Of a stretch of DNA of 40,298 bases, positions 8,464-18,299 are shown one piece after another (position 1 is the first letter of the stretch; the number at the start of each line of letters is the position of its first letter). The stretch comes from Methanobacteriaceae archaeon. Lineage in GTDB: Archaea > Methanobacteriota > Methanobacteria > Methanobacteriales > Methanobacteriaceae. The translations under genes and the position numbers were made by a program. The notes under the pieces are model-generated. The model searched no databases, was not told the DNA's origin, and saw nothing but the letters and a program-made list of their open reading frames with translations. Location: NCBI GenBank assembly GCA_023249725.1, contig JAHFBZ010000009.1, forward strand, positions 1 to 40,298, read 5' to 3'.

Positions 8464-9645
8464 ATGATTATGGATGGAAAGTTTGGAAAATATGGGGGAA
8501 TTTTCGTCCCGGAATTAATTATTCCAGCACTTGAAGAGCTTGAAAGTGCATTTTTAAAATATAAAGATGATAAACAATTTAATCAGGATTTAGACTTCTA
8601 CTTAAAGGAATTTGCAGGAAGGCCCACTGGCCTGTATCTGGCCAAAAACCTTTCAAAAAAATTAGGATGTAAAATATACCTCAAACGGGAGGACATGCTC
8701 CATACTGGTGCCCATAAAATAAATAATACTCTAGGTCAGGGATTATTGGCCCGATATATGGGTAAGGATAGAATAATAGCTGAAACGGGCGCGGGCCAGC
8801 ATGGAATTGCTACGGCTGCTGTCGGGGCCATGTTGGACATCCCAGTGGATGTTTATATGGGTAGTGAGGATGTGGATCGGCAGCGTCTTAATGTCTTTAG
8901 AATGGAAGTTTCTGGTGCAAAGGTGATTCCGGTAGAAAGCGGTGCCAGAACGCTTAAGGATGCAATAAATCAGGCCATGAGGGACTGGATTACTAATGTG
9001 GAAAATACTCACTATTTGATAGGCTCTACTATGGGCCCTCATCCTTACCCTGCCATGGTAAAACATTTCCAAACCATAATTGGAAAAGAATGCCGTAAAC
9101 AAATTTTAGAACTTGAAAATAACCTTCCAGATACAATTATTGCTTGTGTTGGTGGTGGAAGTAATTCTATTGGTATATTCTCAGAATTCGTGTCTGATAA
9201 GGATGTGGATTTGATTGGTGTGGAAGGTGGTGGAAATGGAATTGAAAGCGGCCATCACGGTGCCACTCTATGTGCCGGAAGTGAGGGAGTTCTGCATGGA
9301 TCATTATCTTATGTTCTGCAGGATAATGATGGCCAGATTACTGAAGCCCATTCGGTTTCTGCAGGATTGGATTATCCTGGTGTAGGACCAGAACATTCCT
9401 ACCTTAAAACTATTGGAAGGGCTAATTATGTTTCTATTACTGATGAAGAAGCCCTTAAAGGATTCCAGCTTTTATCCAAGTATGAGGGCATAATGCCTGC
9501 CTTAGAAAGTGCTCATGCGGTGGCCTATGCTGAGAAATATGCTAAAATGCCGGAAAATAAGGGAAAAACAATCATAGTGAATCTTTCGGGAAGGGGAGAT
9601 AAAGACATGTTTTTAGCGGCTAAATTTCTGGGGGTGGAAGTATGA
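8464..9645 (+). CDS. trpB: Tryptophan synthase beta subunit (TrpB1 type)
   Basis: TrpB (393 residues) condenses indole with serine using PLP. '[14 protein letters not shown]' contains the PLP lysine (Lys85), 'ETGAGQHG' the catalytic Glu loop, 'GGGSNSIG' the phosphate-binding loop, and '[19 protein letters not shown]' the COMM-domain-side motif of TrpB1. It is adjacent to trpA and of normal length, so it is the TrpA-partnered form and not TrpB2. GGTGAT lies just upstream; an alternative ATG six bases downstream (8470) would be spaced slightly better. The 123 bp before it hold no recognisable gene. Confidence 0.97.
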   Translation: MIMDGKFGKYGGIFVPELIIPALEELESAFLKYKDDKQFNQDLDFYLKEFAGRPTGLYLAKNLSKKLGCKIYLKREDMLHTGAHKINNTLGQGLLARYMGKDRIIAETGAGQHGIATAAVGAMLDIPVDVYMGSEDVDRQRLNVFRMEVSGAKVIPVESGARTLKDAINQAMRDWITNVENTHYLIGSTMGPHPYPAMVKHFQTIIGKECRKQILELENNLPDTIIACVGGGSNSIGIFSEFVSDKDVDLIGVEGGGNGIESGHHGATLCAGSEGVLHGSLSYVLQDNDGQITEAHSVSAGLDYPGVGPEHSYLKTIGRANYVSITDEEALKGFQLLSKYEGIMPALESAHAVAYAEKYAKMPENKGKTIIVNLSGRGDKDMFLAAKFLGVEV

Positions 9646-10517
9646 GTGAAAATATTGGTGAAGATTCTAACAAATCAACTTCTAAAAACTTAACTTCTAA
9701 AAATTCACTTTCCATAGAGAGCTATGAAAAAATGTTTAAAAGAGTTGAAGCCAAAAATGAAGGGGCCTTCGTTCCTTTTGTGGTGGCTGGAGACCCGGAC
9801 TTTGATACCTCACTGGAAATTGTGAAAACTCTGGTGGAAAATGGAGCGGATGCCCTGGAAATTGGATTTGCATTTTCAGACCCTATAGCTGATGGACCTA
9901 CTGTTCAAGATGCAGATGTAAGGGCTATTAATTCAGGAATGACTACTGATAAAGGATTTGAGTTTATTCGAAGAATAAGAGAATTTACTTCTATTCCTAT
10001 TGGTCTGCTGGTCTATTATAATCTAATTTATAAAAGAGGTATAGATCTTTTTTACAAACAAGCACATGAAAATGGCCTTAATGCTATTTTATCTGCTGAC
10101 TTACCTCCCGAAGAAGCATCAGATGCTGTAAAAGCTGCTAGAACATATGGTGTTAATCAGATATTTTTAGCTGCCCAGACCACTACCAATGAACGTCTGA
10201 AAACTATTTCTCAGTTTTCCTCAGGTTTCACCTACTTGGTTTCGGTTATGGGAGTCACAGGGGCCAGGAGTGAGGTTAAAACCAGTACGGTAGACCTTAT
10301 AAAAAGAGTAAGAGCACACAATGACTTGCCTTTAATGGTGGGCTTTGGTATTTCAAAACCTTCACATGTGAAAGAGGTCATTAAGGCCGGTGCAGAAGGG
10401 GCTATTGTAGGCAGTGCTATTATTGATATAATTGCTCAAAATATTAATCAAAAAGAGAAAATGCTGGAAGAAATTGGAGATTACACCCGGAAGCTAAAAG
10501 AGGCCACAAAAAAATAG
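9642..10517 (+). CDS. trpA: Tryptophan synthase alpha subunit
   Basis: TrpA (291 residues) splits indole-3-glycerol phosphate and passes indole to TrpB. Catalytic residues are in '[20 protein letters not shown]' (Glu of EIG and Asp of SDP). '[10 protein letters not shown]' and 'GAIVGSAII' form the phosphate site. A Ser/Asn/Lys-rich N-terminal extension of about 28 residues precedes the barrel. Its ATG overlaps the trpB stop, in keeping with a co-translated alpha-beta complex. Confidence 0.96.
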   Translation: MSENIGEDSNKSTSKNLTSKNSLSIESYEKMFKRVEAKNEGAFVPFVVAGDPDFDTSLEIVKTLVENGADALEIGFAFSDPIADGPTVQDADVRAINSGMTTDKGFEFIRRIREFTSIPIGLLVYYNLIYKRGIDLFYKQAHENGLNAILSADLPPEEASDAVKAARTYGVNQIFLAAQTTTNERLKTISQFSSGFTYLVSVMGVTGARSEVKTSTVDLIKRVRAHNDLPLMVGFGISKPSHVKEVIKAGAEGAIVGSAIIDIIAQNINQKEKMLEEIGDYTRKLKEATKK

Positions 10518-10630
10518 TATAACGATAGGAACTAAAAGTTCAAAGCTGATAATGAACCTATGGACATTTTCAGCCACTATTCTATTATTATTCAATTATT
10601 CAAAATATTTAAAATAAATAAGGTGATTTG

Positions 10631-11677
10631 GTGATTACATATATTCAAAAAATAGTTTCTGGGAAAGATTTAAGTGAAGATGAGGCCTTTCAATGTATGG
10701 GGGAGATGATATCTGGAAATGCCAGCGATATTCATATAGCTGCCCTTTTAGCAGCCTTAGCCACCAAAGGTGAAACTGTAGATGAAATAACTGGTTTTGC
10801 TAAGGCCATGAGAGGAACCTGTACTCCCCTTAATGTTTCTAAAGATGTGGAATTAGTTGATACTTGTGGTACTGGGGGCGATACCCTTAAAACTTTTAAT
10901 GTAAGTACTGCCGCAGCTGTAATTGCTTCTTCGGCAGGAGTTAATGTGGCCAAGCATGGTAATCGGGCAGTCACCAGTTCCTGTGGTGGTGCGGACATAT
11001 TAGAAGCAGCAGGTGTTAAAATTGACGCTTCTCCTGAAATTGTATCTAAATGCCTGGAGGAATCAGCCATGGGGTTTATGTTCGCTCCTAATTTTCACCC
11101 AGCAACCCGAAATGTAATGCCTGTCCGCCACGCTTTAGGTATAAGAACAGTTTTCAATATTTTAGGCCCACTAACATCTCCTGCTGGAGCTAAAATACAA
11201 CTTTTAGGAGTATTTGATGCTAATTATGTGCAAATAATGGCTAATGTTCTTAATAATCTTGGTGTCGAGCAGGCCATGGTAGTACATGGTTTTGATGAAA
11301 AGGAAGAAGAAGGAATGGATGAAATTTCCAATGTTGGTCCTACACTGGTTGCATTTGTTGATCAGGGTAGTATTGAAATAAAAAAATTAAATCCTGAAGA
11401 TTTTGGAATTCAAAAAACTAAAAGTGATCTTATTAAGGCCCCGGAAACTCTGGAAGAAAATCTTGAAATTTTTCTGGATGTTTTAAATGCTAAGAACGAT
11501 TCTATCGTTGACAAAGCTCGTTTAGAAATTGCTCTGGCCAATGCCGGCGCTATTATATATTTATCCGGAAAGTCCAATAATTTGATTGAAGGAACTGAAA
11601 TTGCTTATCAAGCCGTTAAATCTGGAAAATCAATTGAAAAATTAAGAGAATTTATTAAAATCAGTAAATTAGCATAA
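10631..11677 (+). CDS. trpD: Anthranilate phosphoribosyltransferase
   Basis: TrpD (348 residues) joins anthranilate to PRPP. It has 'DTCGTGGDTLKTFNVSTAAA', 'VAKHGNRAVTSSCGGADIL', 'HPATRNVMPVRHALGIRTVFNILGPL' and 'DEISNVGPT', all family hallmarks. A TTG at 10628 would be one base after the AGGTGA ribosome site (10621-10626), so GTG at 10631, four bases after it, is the better start. It is last in the cluster, 113 bases after trpA, giving gene order E-G-C-F-B-A-D as in Methanothermobacter. Confidence 0.96.
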   Translation: MITYIQKIVSGKDLSEDEAFQCMGEMISGNASDIHIAALLAALATKGETVDEITGFAKAMRGTCTPLNVSKDVELVDTCGTGGDTLKTFNVSTAAAVIASSAGVNVAKHGNRAVTSSCGGADILEAAGVKIDASPEIVSKCLEESAMGFMFAPNFHPATRNVMPVRHALGIRTVFNILGPLTSPAGAKIQLLGVFDANYVQIMANVLNNLGVEQAMVVHGFDEKEEEGMDEISNVGPTLVAFVDQGSIEIKKLNPEDFGIQKTKSDLIKAPETLEENLEIFLDVLNAKNDSIVDKARLEIALANAGAIIYLSGKSNNLIEGTEIAYQAVKSGKSIEKLREFIKISKLA

Positions 11678-11679
11678 TC

Positions 11680-11709
11680 TCTATTTTATATATTTTATTT
11701 TTTTATTTC
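11680..11709 (+). terminator. T-rich terminator after trpD
   Basis: Within 30 bases of the trpD stop there are runs of T broken by A (TTTTATATATTTTATTTTTTTATTT), the usual archaeal oligo-T termination signal. No hairpin is needed or seen here. Confidence 0.5.
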
Positions 11710-11752
11710 AGCTAATTTTTTATACTACCAAATGAAACTTTTTTAATAAAAT

Positions 11753-11827
11753 AAATTATATATCCTACTTTATACATATTTGAGGCTGGAGCAAGGTAAT
11801 TTTATTATTCAATTACCTTATTTTTTT
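11753..11827 (+). ncRNA. Possible short transcript: TATA box, hairpin and oligo-T
   Basis: In the gap between trpD and the tRNA a TATA-like box (about 11753-11763) is followed, about 25 bp on, by a G-rich start region (GAGGCTGGAGC, 11782-11792). A perfect 9-bp hairpin comes next, AAGGTAATT (11793-11801) with AATTACCTT (11811-11819), then seven T residues (11821-11827). This could be a small RNA of about 45 nt or a second-line terminator for the trp operon. The rest of the gap to 12070 is AT-rich with no other feature. Confidence 0.35.
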
Positions 11828-12070
11828 GCATTATTTTTACTTAATACGACTTTAAATTGATTATTTTTAACAACTTAAAGTCATGTTTGAATTTTATTTT
11901 ATATGATTGTTAAGAATTATAATTAAAAAATTCCACTTATTTTTACAATATAAATTTTAATATTAATTTTAAAATCGAAATTAATTTAGAATAATTAGAA
12001 ATAGTCTTAAAATATTCTAAAAAGAGTAAAAAATATATTTAATGTACTTAATTCAAAATTAAAAGCAAAA

Positions 12071-12143
<73 letters not shown>

Positions 12144-12315
12144 CTGATAAACAGGTATTAAAAAATGTTATGAAACATTATTCCTATTTAACTTCATTAT
12201 TTCAGAATAAAAGGGGTATTTTCAACCTTTGATGTTTCTAGTATATATCCTTTACGCTTTTGAAATGATTCATTGTAAATAAAGGATTAAATTTTCTTAA
12301 TTCCGATTTTATCCT

Positions 12316-12861
12316 TTAAAAACTTAGTAACTTTATTAATTCTTTTTTTGATTTGTTTATTTCATCATTTTGAAGTAAATAAACAGTATTTCCTAAAATA
12401 ACTGATGAAATTGACATGGAAATTCTAAGCATCTTCATATGTTCTGTTAAACTTCGAAAATCGTCGTTTATACGATCTTTTAAAAAATCATTTCGCCGGC
12501 GAAAAAGTATATTTTCCGGAGATGCTTCAATGATGATGATTGTGGAAGGGCAAATAATTTCTAAAGGTAGTGAAAAAAGGTAACCTTCAGGAGATTGATC
12601 CAGGCCATGTAGATCTACAAGAACATGCTTGGTTTCATTGATTTTATGGGCTGTTTCTTTCCATATATTGTATTGCAATTCCATATCTAATGTGAACATT
12701 TCTTTATCAGTTTTAGCCAGATTTTTATCCCGGGCAATTTCTAACATCAAATCTCCATAATTGATGTAATTACATCCCAGTGATTTAACAGCACTTTTGC
12801 AGAGTGATGTTTTTCCCACTCCTGGAACACCTACCACTGCGACCATATTCCAGGATATCAT
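12316..12861 (-). CDS. adkA: Archaeal-type adenylate kinase
   Basis: The 181-residue protein has a P-loop GVPGVGKT at residues 11-18 and the archaeal AdkA layout: 'NYGDLMLEIARDKNL', 'VLVDLHGLDQSPEGYLFSLP', 'IIIIEASPENILFRRRND' and a C-terminal 'MSISSVILGNTVYLLQN'. AdkA is a trimeric P-loop enzyme (AMP + ATP to 2 ADP) distinct from bacterial Adk. The NMP-side sequence is more diverged than in methanococcal AdkA, so a related nucleoside-monophosphate kinase activity is possible. GGTGAT precedes the ATG. Confidence 0.8.
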   Translation of the reverse strand: MISWNMVAVVGVPGVGKTSLCKSAVKSLGCNYINYGDLMLEIARDKNLAKTDKEMFTLDMELQYNIWKETAHKINETKHVLVDLHGLDQSPEGYLFSLPLEIICPSTIIIIEASPENILFRRRNDFLKDRINDDFRSLTEHMKMLRISMSISSVILGNTVYLLQNDEINKSKKELIKLLSF

Positions 12862-12947
12862 ATAATCACCAAAAAATAAAATTATAAAATAAAAATAGAA
12901 TAATATAAAAATTAAATTTACTTTAATTAAATAAAGTAATACAGAAA

Positions 12948-13241
12948 TTATTTGTTAACCATTTCATTAATGGCATCCGCCATCATATGGCCAGCAACAG
13001 TAACTTCAGCTTTGTCAATACCTTCAACCTTCTCGGCTTCGGTTTTAGCGTCCATAGCCATACGGGCTGCACTCATACAACCAGGGTTGGTAGGTTTAAT
13101 AGTAATTTTAGCTACGTTCTGGTCTTTTTCTTTGATTTCGATGTTTTCAACCAGGCCCATTTCTACAATACTGATACCCATGTGAGGGTCGGCTACTTTG
13201 GTTAGGGCTTCTTTTACTTTTTCATAAAGTTCTTCTGACAT
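12948..13241 (-). CDS. MIP18/DUF59-family Fe-S assembly protein
   Basis: This 97-residue protein is a single DUF59 (MIP18/PaaD-like) domain: 'EALTKVADPHMGISIVEMGLVENIEI' is the family's ADPxxxxSIVxxGL region and 'IKPTNPGCMSA' holds the conserved cysteine. Such proteins help assemble or target Fe-S clusters, a large task in methanogens. A GAGGT site precedes the start. It reads as a monocistronic gene 86 bases upstream of adkA on the same strand. Confidence 0.9.
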   Translation of the reverse strand: MSEELYEKVKEALTKVADPHMGISIVEMGLVENIEIKEKDQNVAKITIKPTNPGCMSAARMAMDAKTEAEKVEGIDKAEVTVAGHMMADAINEMVNK

Positions 13242-13542
13242 TATTATACCTCAAATATGATCATTTAGTTAATTTGGCCTTTTAAGGCATTAATTTTATT
13301 AATTTTTTAATAATATGATTCTAATAATTTAATTTATCCAATACAATAAATCTCGATGAATTCACTTAAAATTAATTTTTAACTGTTTAAAGTTAATTTT
13401 TTAATAAAAAGTATATTCCTAAAGGTTTTTGCATATGGGTAATATAAGTAAAGTGATTTTTTATCAATGCATTACTATATTTAAAATTTTTGATAAAAAT
13501 TTTTAAGTAAATATAAAATAGAGTATTTAATTGTGTTTAAGA
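13242..13542. other. AT-rich intergenic region
   Basis: About 300 bases between the DUF59 gene and the ArcS gene, both on the minus strand. It should hold the DUF59 promoter and the ArcS transcript end. The only structure I see is a short GCCTT-TT-AAGGC hairpin at 13277-13288. No ORF or RNA gene is evident. Confidence 0.4.
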
Positions 13543-14451
13543 TTATTTTACTCGGTGTCTTACACGCACAGCCACACCATTGGATGCTTTAACCATTTCT
13601 TCACCATTTAAAACAGCTTTACCGACTCCCACTACGTTTCCTTTGTTAAGAATGATTACTTCATCTTTGGGGACTATTTTAGGGTCTGCATCAAGAACTC
13701 CTGGAGCAAATAATGTATTCGTTTTCAGATCAAATTCAATATTAACCCATTTAGCCCCTATTTCAGACAAAATGCGCCCACCTGCAAGACTCAAAGAATA
13801 TACTCCATTATCCATTAATAGGGCGGCAATCTGTTCGCTGTCATGGAATATCCTTTTGTGATAACGTCCTTTCACATGACAATCGTCAGGTATAAGTGTT
13901 TCACCGCCTGGACCAAATTGATATGTGGCCAGTGATCTTAATCCATTTAGAAGTTTTTCACGTGCCGGAATTTTCCGGTATTTTTTAATATGGTCTTTAA
14001 GATTTTGCATTGATTCATGTGATATGGGACGCCCATCTTCACAAGTGAAAACGCAATCATCCAGATATTCTTCGCACACCTCTCGGTATCCTCCGGCAAC
14101 ATGAGCTAAAACTTCTTTATCTCCCACATAATCTCTTAAAACTTCACCAACAACTTTTATTTCTTCATGAGACCAATCACCTGTTGTGGAAACATCGTAA
14201 GATTGTATGGGAAAAGTTTTTTCCATCTCTCGAGGACAAATACCAAAGGGGGATGTTAATATAACTTCTTGAATACGTTTACTAACTCTCATAAAAATTT
14301 GATGGGATTTGGAGTTGGAATAAGGTTTTCTCATACTGCAGGGGAGAATAACTACAGCTTCTCCCAGAGGTTTTAATAAACCCATTCTATTTCTCCATCT
14401 AACGGCCTCAGGCCTGTAAAGTGACTCTTCACTGGAACATAGAACTTTCAT
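13543..14451 (-). CDS. arcS: Archaeosine synthase ArcS, short form (core plus PUA)
   Basis: The protein has the ArcS signature PC-x3-KPY-x2-S-x2-H exactly: Pro37-Cys38, Lys42-Pro43-Tyr44, Ser47 and His50. ArcS converts preQ0 at tRNA position 15 into archaeosine. The C-terminal ~85 residues ('IGAKWVNIEFDLKTNTLFAPGV...RHRVK') are a PUA RNA-binding domain. At 302 residues it lacks the large TGT-like N-terminal part of full-length ArcS, so it is a short/split form; a separate gene would have to supply the rest if needed. 'EVLAHVAGGYREVCEEYL' is a conserved linker. Confident in family, less in completeness. Confidence 0.87.
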   Translation of the reverse strand: MKVLCSSEESLYRPEAVRWRNRMGLLKPLGEAVVILPCSMRKPYSNSKSHQIFMRVSKRIQEVILTSPFGICPREMEKTFPIQSYDVSTTGDWSHEEIKVVGEVLRDYVGDKEVLAHVAGGYREVCEEYLDDCVFTCEDGRPISHESMQNLKDHIKKYRKIPAREKLLNGLRSLATYQFGPGGETLIPDDCHVKGRYHKRIFHDSEQIAALLMDNGVYSLSLAGGRILSEIGAKWVNIEFDLKTNTLFAPGVLDADPKIVPKDEVIILNKGNVVGVGKAVLNGEEMVKASNGVAVRVRHRVK

Positions 14452-14585
14452 TTTAAATCATCTTCTAATAAGAACTTATAATTTAGTTATTTCAATTATT
14501 GTTAATTAATTCTTATTTATTTTTCATTATGCTTAATTATTATTCTACTTTTATTCATGTATTTGAAATATTTATTTCAAAATTA

Positions 14586-16082
14586 TTAAATTAACCATTT
14601 AACATGGGCCAATTTTGAAAGTTCATTGTTTAAAGATATTAAGTCATCTTTATTGAGTTTATGAATATCATTTTTGCCAATTATACGAATAAATTCTACA
14701 ATTTCTTCATTTGATAATTTTATGAAGTTTTCAAGCTTTTGAATACTTTCTGGAACGTTTAATTCTTCCAAAAGTTTGGATTTATGGGTAGTTATGCCTG
14801 TGGGACACTTCCCGGTGTGACATATCCTGTGCTGCTGGCAGTTTATGGCAATTAAAGCAGCAGTTCCTAAGTATACTGCATCAGCCCCTAATGCTAAGCA
14901 TTTGGCCATGTCTGCTGAGGTTCTTAAGCCTCCTCCGGCAATTAAAGTAACTTTATTTTTGGCTATGATTTCTTGGTTTGAATTTTCTCCTTGATTTTCC
15001 AGTTTATTTAAAATATGTGCAGCTCTGGGCAATGCAGCAATAAGTGGTAAACCCACATTTTCCCTTACAAAAGCATCAGTACCTCCGGTACCTCCCCCAA
15101 AACCATCAATAGATATAAAATCGACTCCAGCTTCAAATAGAATTTTTATATCGTCTTCGATATTCCCACAACCAATTTTGGCCCCGACGGGAACTCCATG
15201 AGTTATTTTTTTAATCCATTTAATCTTATCCTTAATTTCAACTGGAGTTTCCATGTCTGGATGATGTGCTGGTGAATAAGCTCCTTCACCTTTTTTAAGG
15301 TTTCTTACTTGGGCCACTTCAGGATTAATTTTGTCTGATGGTAAGTAACTACCTTTCCCAGGATATGCTCCCTGCCCAAATCTTATTTCAACCGCTGAAG
15401 CTTTTTTTAATATTTTTTCAGTCAAACCAAAACGTCCAGTTGAATATTGGACTATTAATTGTGAAGATGCCACTTCCATTTCTTCTTTGGTGACACCTCC
15501 TTCTCCAGAATTAAATCCGATATTAAGATTTTTAGCAGCATGTGAAATCACTGTCCTGGTTTTTCCAGAAACAGCACCATAACTCATACCAGAAATTAAT
15601 ATGGGAGAACTAAGATGAAGGGGTTTTTTGGCCTTTGAACCAATTGAAATATTTATTTTAACATTCTGTTTTTTGTTAAGTGGTATTTTGCTAATCTGAG
15701 CTGGAATAAAATGGAAATCATCAAAAGAAAATGGCATCTTTTTAGGAGATCCCATGGAACGAACCACACTTTTTCCAGTTTCGGCCATAGTTTTTATGTC
15801 TACCATTTTTTGATAAGAAACAGGGTCTTCCTCGTTTTTCTTTTTCCTCATTAGAACAAAAGCGTCTCCTAAAAACTCCTTATCACAGAAATAATGTCCT
15901 CTTAAATCATACTCAAAATATACTGAGCAAGATTTGCATAGACACCCTGCTTCACGGATTTCCAGAAGGCTGCTGCCCCTAGAACAATATAAACTCTCTC
16001 CAGGACATTTATGTGGGTAACTAGGGCATTTTTTACAGAGACACTTAATTCTATTTTCTTCAGTGTCGGGTACCTGAATCAT
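14586..16082 (-). CDS. FMN-binding glutamate-synthase-like protein with N-terminal Cys-rich DUF2769-type domain
   Basis: Residues about 1-75 are Cys-rich (CLCKKC...CSRG...CLCKSC...CD), resembling DUF2769. The remainder is the FMN/Fe-S synthase domain of glutamate synthase: 'PILISGMSYGAVSGKTR', 'NSGEGG', 'GAKIGCGNIEDDIKILFEAGVDFISIDGFGGGTGG', 'IAGGGLRTSADMAKCLALGADAVYLGTAAL', and the 3Fe-4S motif C-x5-C-x4-C in 'NCQQHRICHTGKCPTG'. It lacks the amidotransferase and GXGXG domains, so it needs partner subunits to make glutamate or catalyses another reaction. An AGGAG site supports the start. It is 156 bp downstream of the rubredoxin-TPP enzyme on the same strand, possibly co-transcribed. Confidence 0.88.
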   Translation of the reverse strand: MIQVPDTEENRIKCLCKKCPSYPHKCPGESLYCSRGSSLLEIREAGCLCKSCSVYFEYDLRGHYFCDKEFLGDAFVLMRKKKNEEDPVSYQKMVDIKTMAETGKSVVRSMGSPKKMPFSFDDFHFIPAQISKIPLNKKQNVKINISIGSKAKKPLHLSSPILISGMSYGAVSGKTRTVISHAAKNLNIGFNSGEGGVTKEEMEVASSQLIVQYSTGRFGLTEKILKKASAVEIRFGQGAYPGKGSYLPSDKINPEVAQVRNLKKGEGAYSPAHHPDMETPVEIKDKIKWIKKITHGVPVGAKIGCGNIEDDIKILFEAGVDFISIDGFGGGTGGTDAFVRENVGLPLIAALPRAAHILNKLENQGENSNQEIIAKNKVTLIAGGGLRTSADMAKCLALGADAVYLGTAALIAINCQQHRICHTGKCPTGITTHKSKLLEELNVPESIQKLENFIKLSNEEIVEFIRIIGKNDIHKLNKDDLISLNNELSKLAHVKWLI

Positions 16083-16238
16083 TTTAGATCTCCTAGGATT
16101 TTTTATTTACTTGAAAACATTATAATCCTTCTAAATAACATTAAAAAATTATTATTGAACCATAATATTGTTTAAATTTGTTAATAATAACTAAAATAAT
16201 TAAATAATACTTTAAAATACATTTTCTTACTAATAGGA

Positions 16239-18026
16239 TTAGATAAATCTTCGGGGGTCGGTCTGAATATCTACAATTGTTGGCAAATCTAATCCAAGGG
16301 CTTCTTCAACTTTTTGTGGAAGTTCGTCAGGACTGGTGACTTTTATTCCTACTCCACCGCAAATTTCAGCAAATGATGCAAAATTGCAGTTTAGCAGTTC
16401 GGTCTGCCAATTGGGATAGCCTTCGACTTTTTGTTCTTGTTGAATCATTCCTAATTGGTTATTATTTAATAAAAACACTTTAATGGGCAGATTATATTTG
16501 ACTGCAGTTAAAAAATCAGCCATTACCATTGAAAATCCACCATCTCCAGTTATACAAACTACTTCCTTTTCAGGATATGCAATTTGGGCCGACAGAGCTG
16601 CAGGAAGTCCAAAACCCATGGTAGCTAAGGAGCCAGACATTGCCATTTTCTGACTTTTTTTCATCTGGAAGTTACGGCCAAACCACCATGCATTTTCCCC
16701 AACATCCAGCGTGATTATTCCGTCATGGCTTAATTTATCATTCAAAACTTTCATGATATATTGTGGCCGAATAGGGCTTTTTGAAGAGTCAATTTCATCT
16801 TTAATGAGATTAGACCATTCCGATTTTAATAATTTAATTTCTTCTTTATATTCTAAACGATTCTGAAAAACTAATTTATCAAGCAGCGCGGGTAAAATAA
16901 CAGAACTATCTCCTAAAAGGCCTACTTCTACCGAATGTTTTCTCCCAATCATCATGGGGTCTTTATCTATTTGTATGGTTCTTTTAGGGGGGATTTGTGT
17001 CATGTCCGAATATGAAGAACCAATTACAATTAATAGATCGGAGTTTTTTACTAATTGAGATGCAGAACTGGATCCAATAGTCCCATGACCACCCACACAT
17101 AGTTCTTCATCTTCATCAACCACCCCTTTCCCTCGGAAAGTGGTAACTATGGGTGAGGTTATTTTTTTAGCCATTTCTAATAAAATATCACCCTGGTCCA
17201 TTGCTCCAAAACCAGCAATAATCACGGGCCTTTGAGCGGAATTTATTGTTTCAGCAGCCTCTTCCACTAATTCATTTGCTGGGGAAAGATTTGTTTGGGG
17301 GATTTTGCCATTTAAAGGAATTAGTTTCGTCTCATATTTCTGTTTCTGCACGTCATTGGGAATTGAAATATGGGAAACTCCTTTTTTTATTAAAGCCTCT
17401 TTAATAGCCAGCGTAGTTAACAATGTGGTCTGATCTTTGTGAATAATTGGCTTATTAAAAACAGAAACTGGCTCAAAAAATGAGTGCTGGTCAATTTCCT
17501 GAAAAGAACCAGGTCCTATAAGCTGTCTTTTCACCTGCCCAGTTATTGCCAGAACCGGAGAATGGTCAAGTTTTGCATCATAAAGTCCCGTGCTGAGATT
17601 AGTGGCCCCTGGACCGGCTACAGTAAGACAAGCAGCTACTTTTCCAGTTAATTTTCCATAAGCTGATGCCATAAATGCTGCAGTTTGTTCGTGCCGAACC
17701 TGATAATATTTTAAAGAGTCAGAGTCTTTAATACCTTGAAGAACACCTAAAGATGAGGTTCCAGGAATTCCAAATACATATTCTACGCCCCATTCTGCCA
17801 TTTGATTTACCATTACATGGGATACAGTGGAATGCCCTAAATCCATATCTTCTGAAATACTTTCTTTATTAATGTCATTTTCAGAATCCAGGGATAATAA
17901 TTCAAACGATTTCTGGGAAGCATTACAAACAGGGCATCTCCAGTCTTCTGGAAGTTCTGAAAATGGAATTTCTTTTATTTCATCATCATAAATGTAATTG
18001 CAAACTGTACATTGATATTTAACCAT
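16239..18026 (-). CDS. Rubredoxin domain fused to a pyruvate-oxidase/acetolactate-synthase-like TPP enzyme
   Basis: Residues 1-45 are a short rubredoxin (Cys6, Cys9, Cys31, Cys34; loop between the two pairs shortened). After a 20-residue acidic linker comes a complete TPP enzyme: PYR domain with catalytic Glu113 in 'RHEQTAAFMASAYGK' and 'TVAGPGATNL', a central domain ('RPVIIAGFGAMDQGD'), and the PP domain with 'ITGDGGFSMVMADFLTAV...NNNQLGM'. It resembles PoxB/acetolactate synthase. The rubredoxin could take electrons from the TPP-bound intermediate, implying oxidative decarboxylation of a 2-oxoacid, but this is inference. The start has a GAGGGGA site. Confidence 0.9.
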   Translation of the reverse strand: MVKYQCTVCNYIYDDEIKEIPFSELPEDWRCPVCNASQKSFELLSLDSENDINKESISEDMDLGHSTVSHVMVNQMAEWGVEYVFGIPGTSSLGVLQGIKDSDSLKYYQVRHEQTAAFMASAYGKLTGKVAACLTVAGPGATNLSTGLYDAKLDHSPVLAITGQVKRQLIGPGSFQEIDQHSFFEPVSVFNKPIIHKDQTTLLTTLAIKEALIKKGVSHISIPNDVQKQKYETKLIPLNGKIPQTNLSPANELVEEAAETINSAQRPVIIAGFGAMDQGDILLEMAKKITSPIVTTFRGKGVVDEDEELCVGGHGTIGSSSASQLVKNSDLLIVIGSSYSDMTQIPPKRTIQIDKDPMMIGRKHSVEVGLLGDSSVILPALLDKLVFQNRLEYKEEIKLLKSEWSNLIKDEIDSSKSPIRPQYIMKVLNDKLSHDGIITLDVGENAWWFGRNFQMKKSQKMAMSGSLATMGFGLPAALSAQIAYPEKEVVCITGDGGFSMVMADFLTAVKYNLPIKVFLLNNNQLGMIQQEQKVEGYPNWQTELLNCNFASFAEICGGVGIKVTSPDELPQKVEEALGLDLPTIVDIQTDPRRFI

Positions 18027-18299
18027 TAAATCCCCTCTTGATAAAATGTATAAATATATTATGATTCTTTTAGAATTTATATTATAAATCGAATTATTAT
18101 AATCAATTCCTAATTTTCCATAATAAAAGATTTAAACAATTTTTTTAAATTTTTAATGAATATATATGTTAAATTATTAATTTGAGCAGTATAAAAATAT
18201 AAATTTACAAAAAATGCTCAAAAAAGCTTAGATAGATTAATAAAATAATAATAACAAGATAAACTGAAATTAATTCAAAAAAATTTATTCAAAAAATAA

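Noticed and set aside
8743-9102. 119-codon minus-strand ORF within trpB.
   Set aside because: It is opposite a highly conserved enzyme gene, has no ribosome site or recognisable motif, and is a shadow.
10628-10630. TTG start for trpD.
   Set aside because: It is one base from the AGGTGA site; the GTG three bases later has normal spacing.
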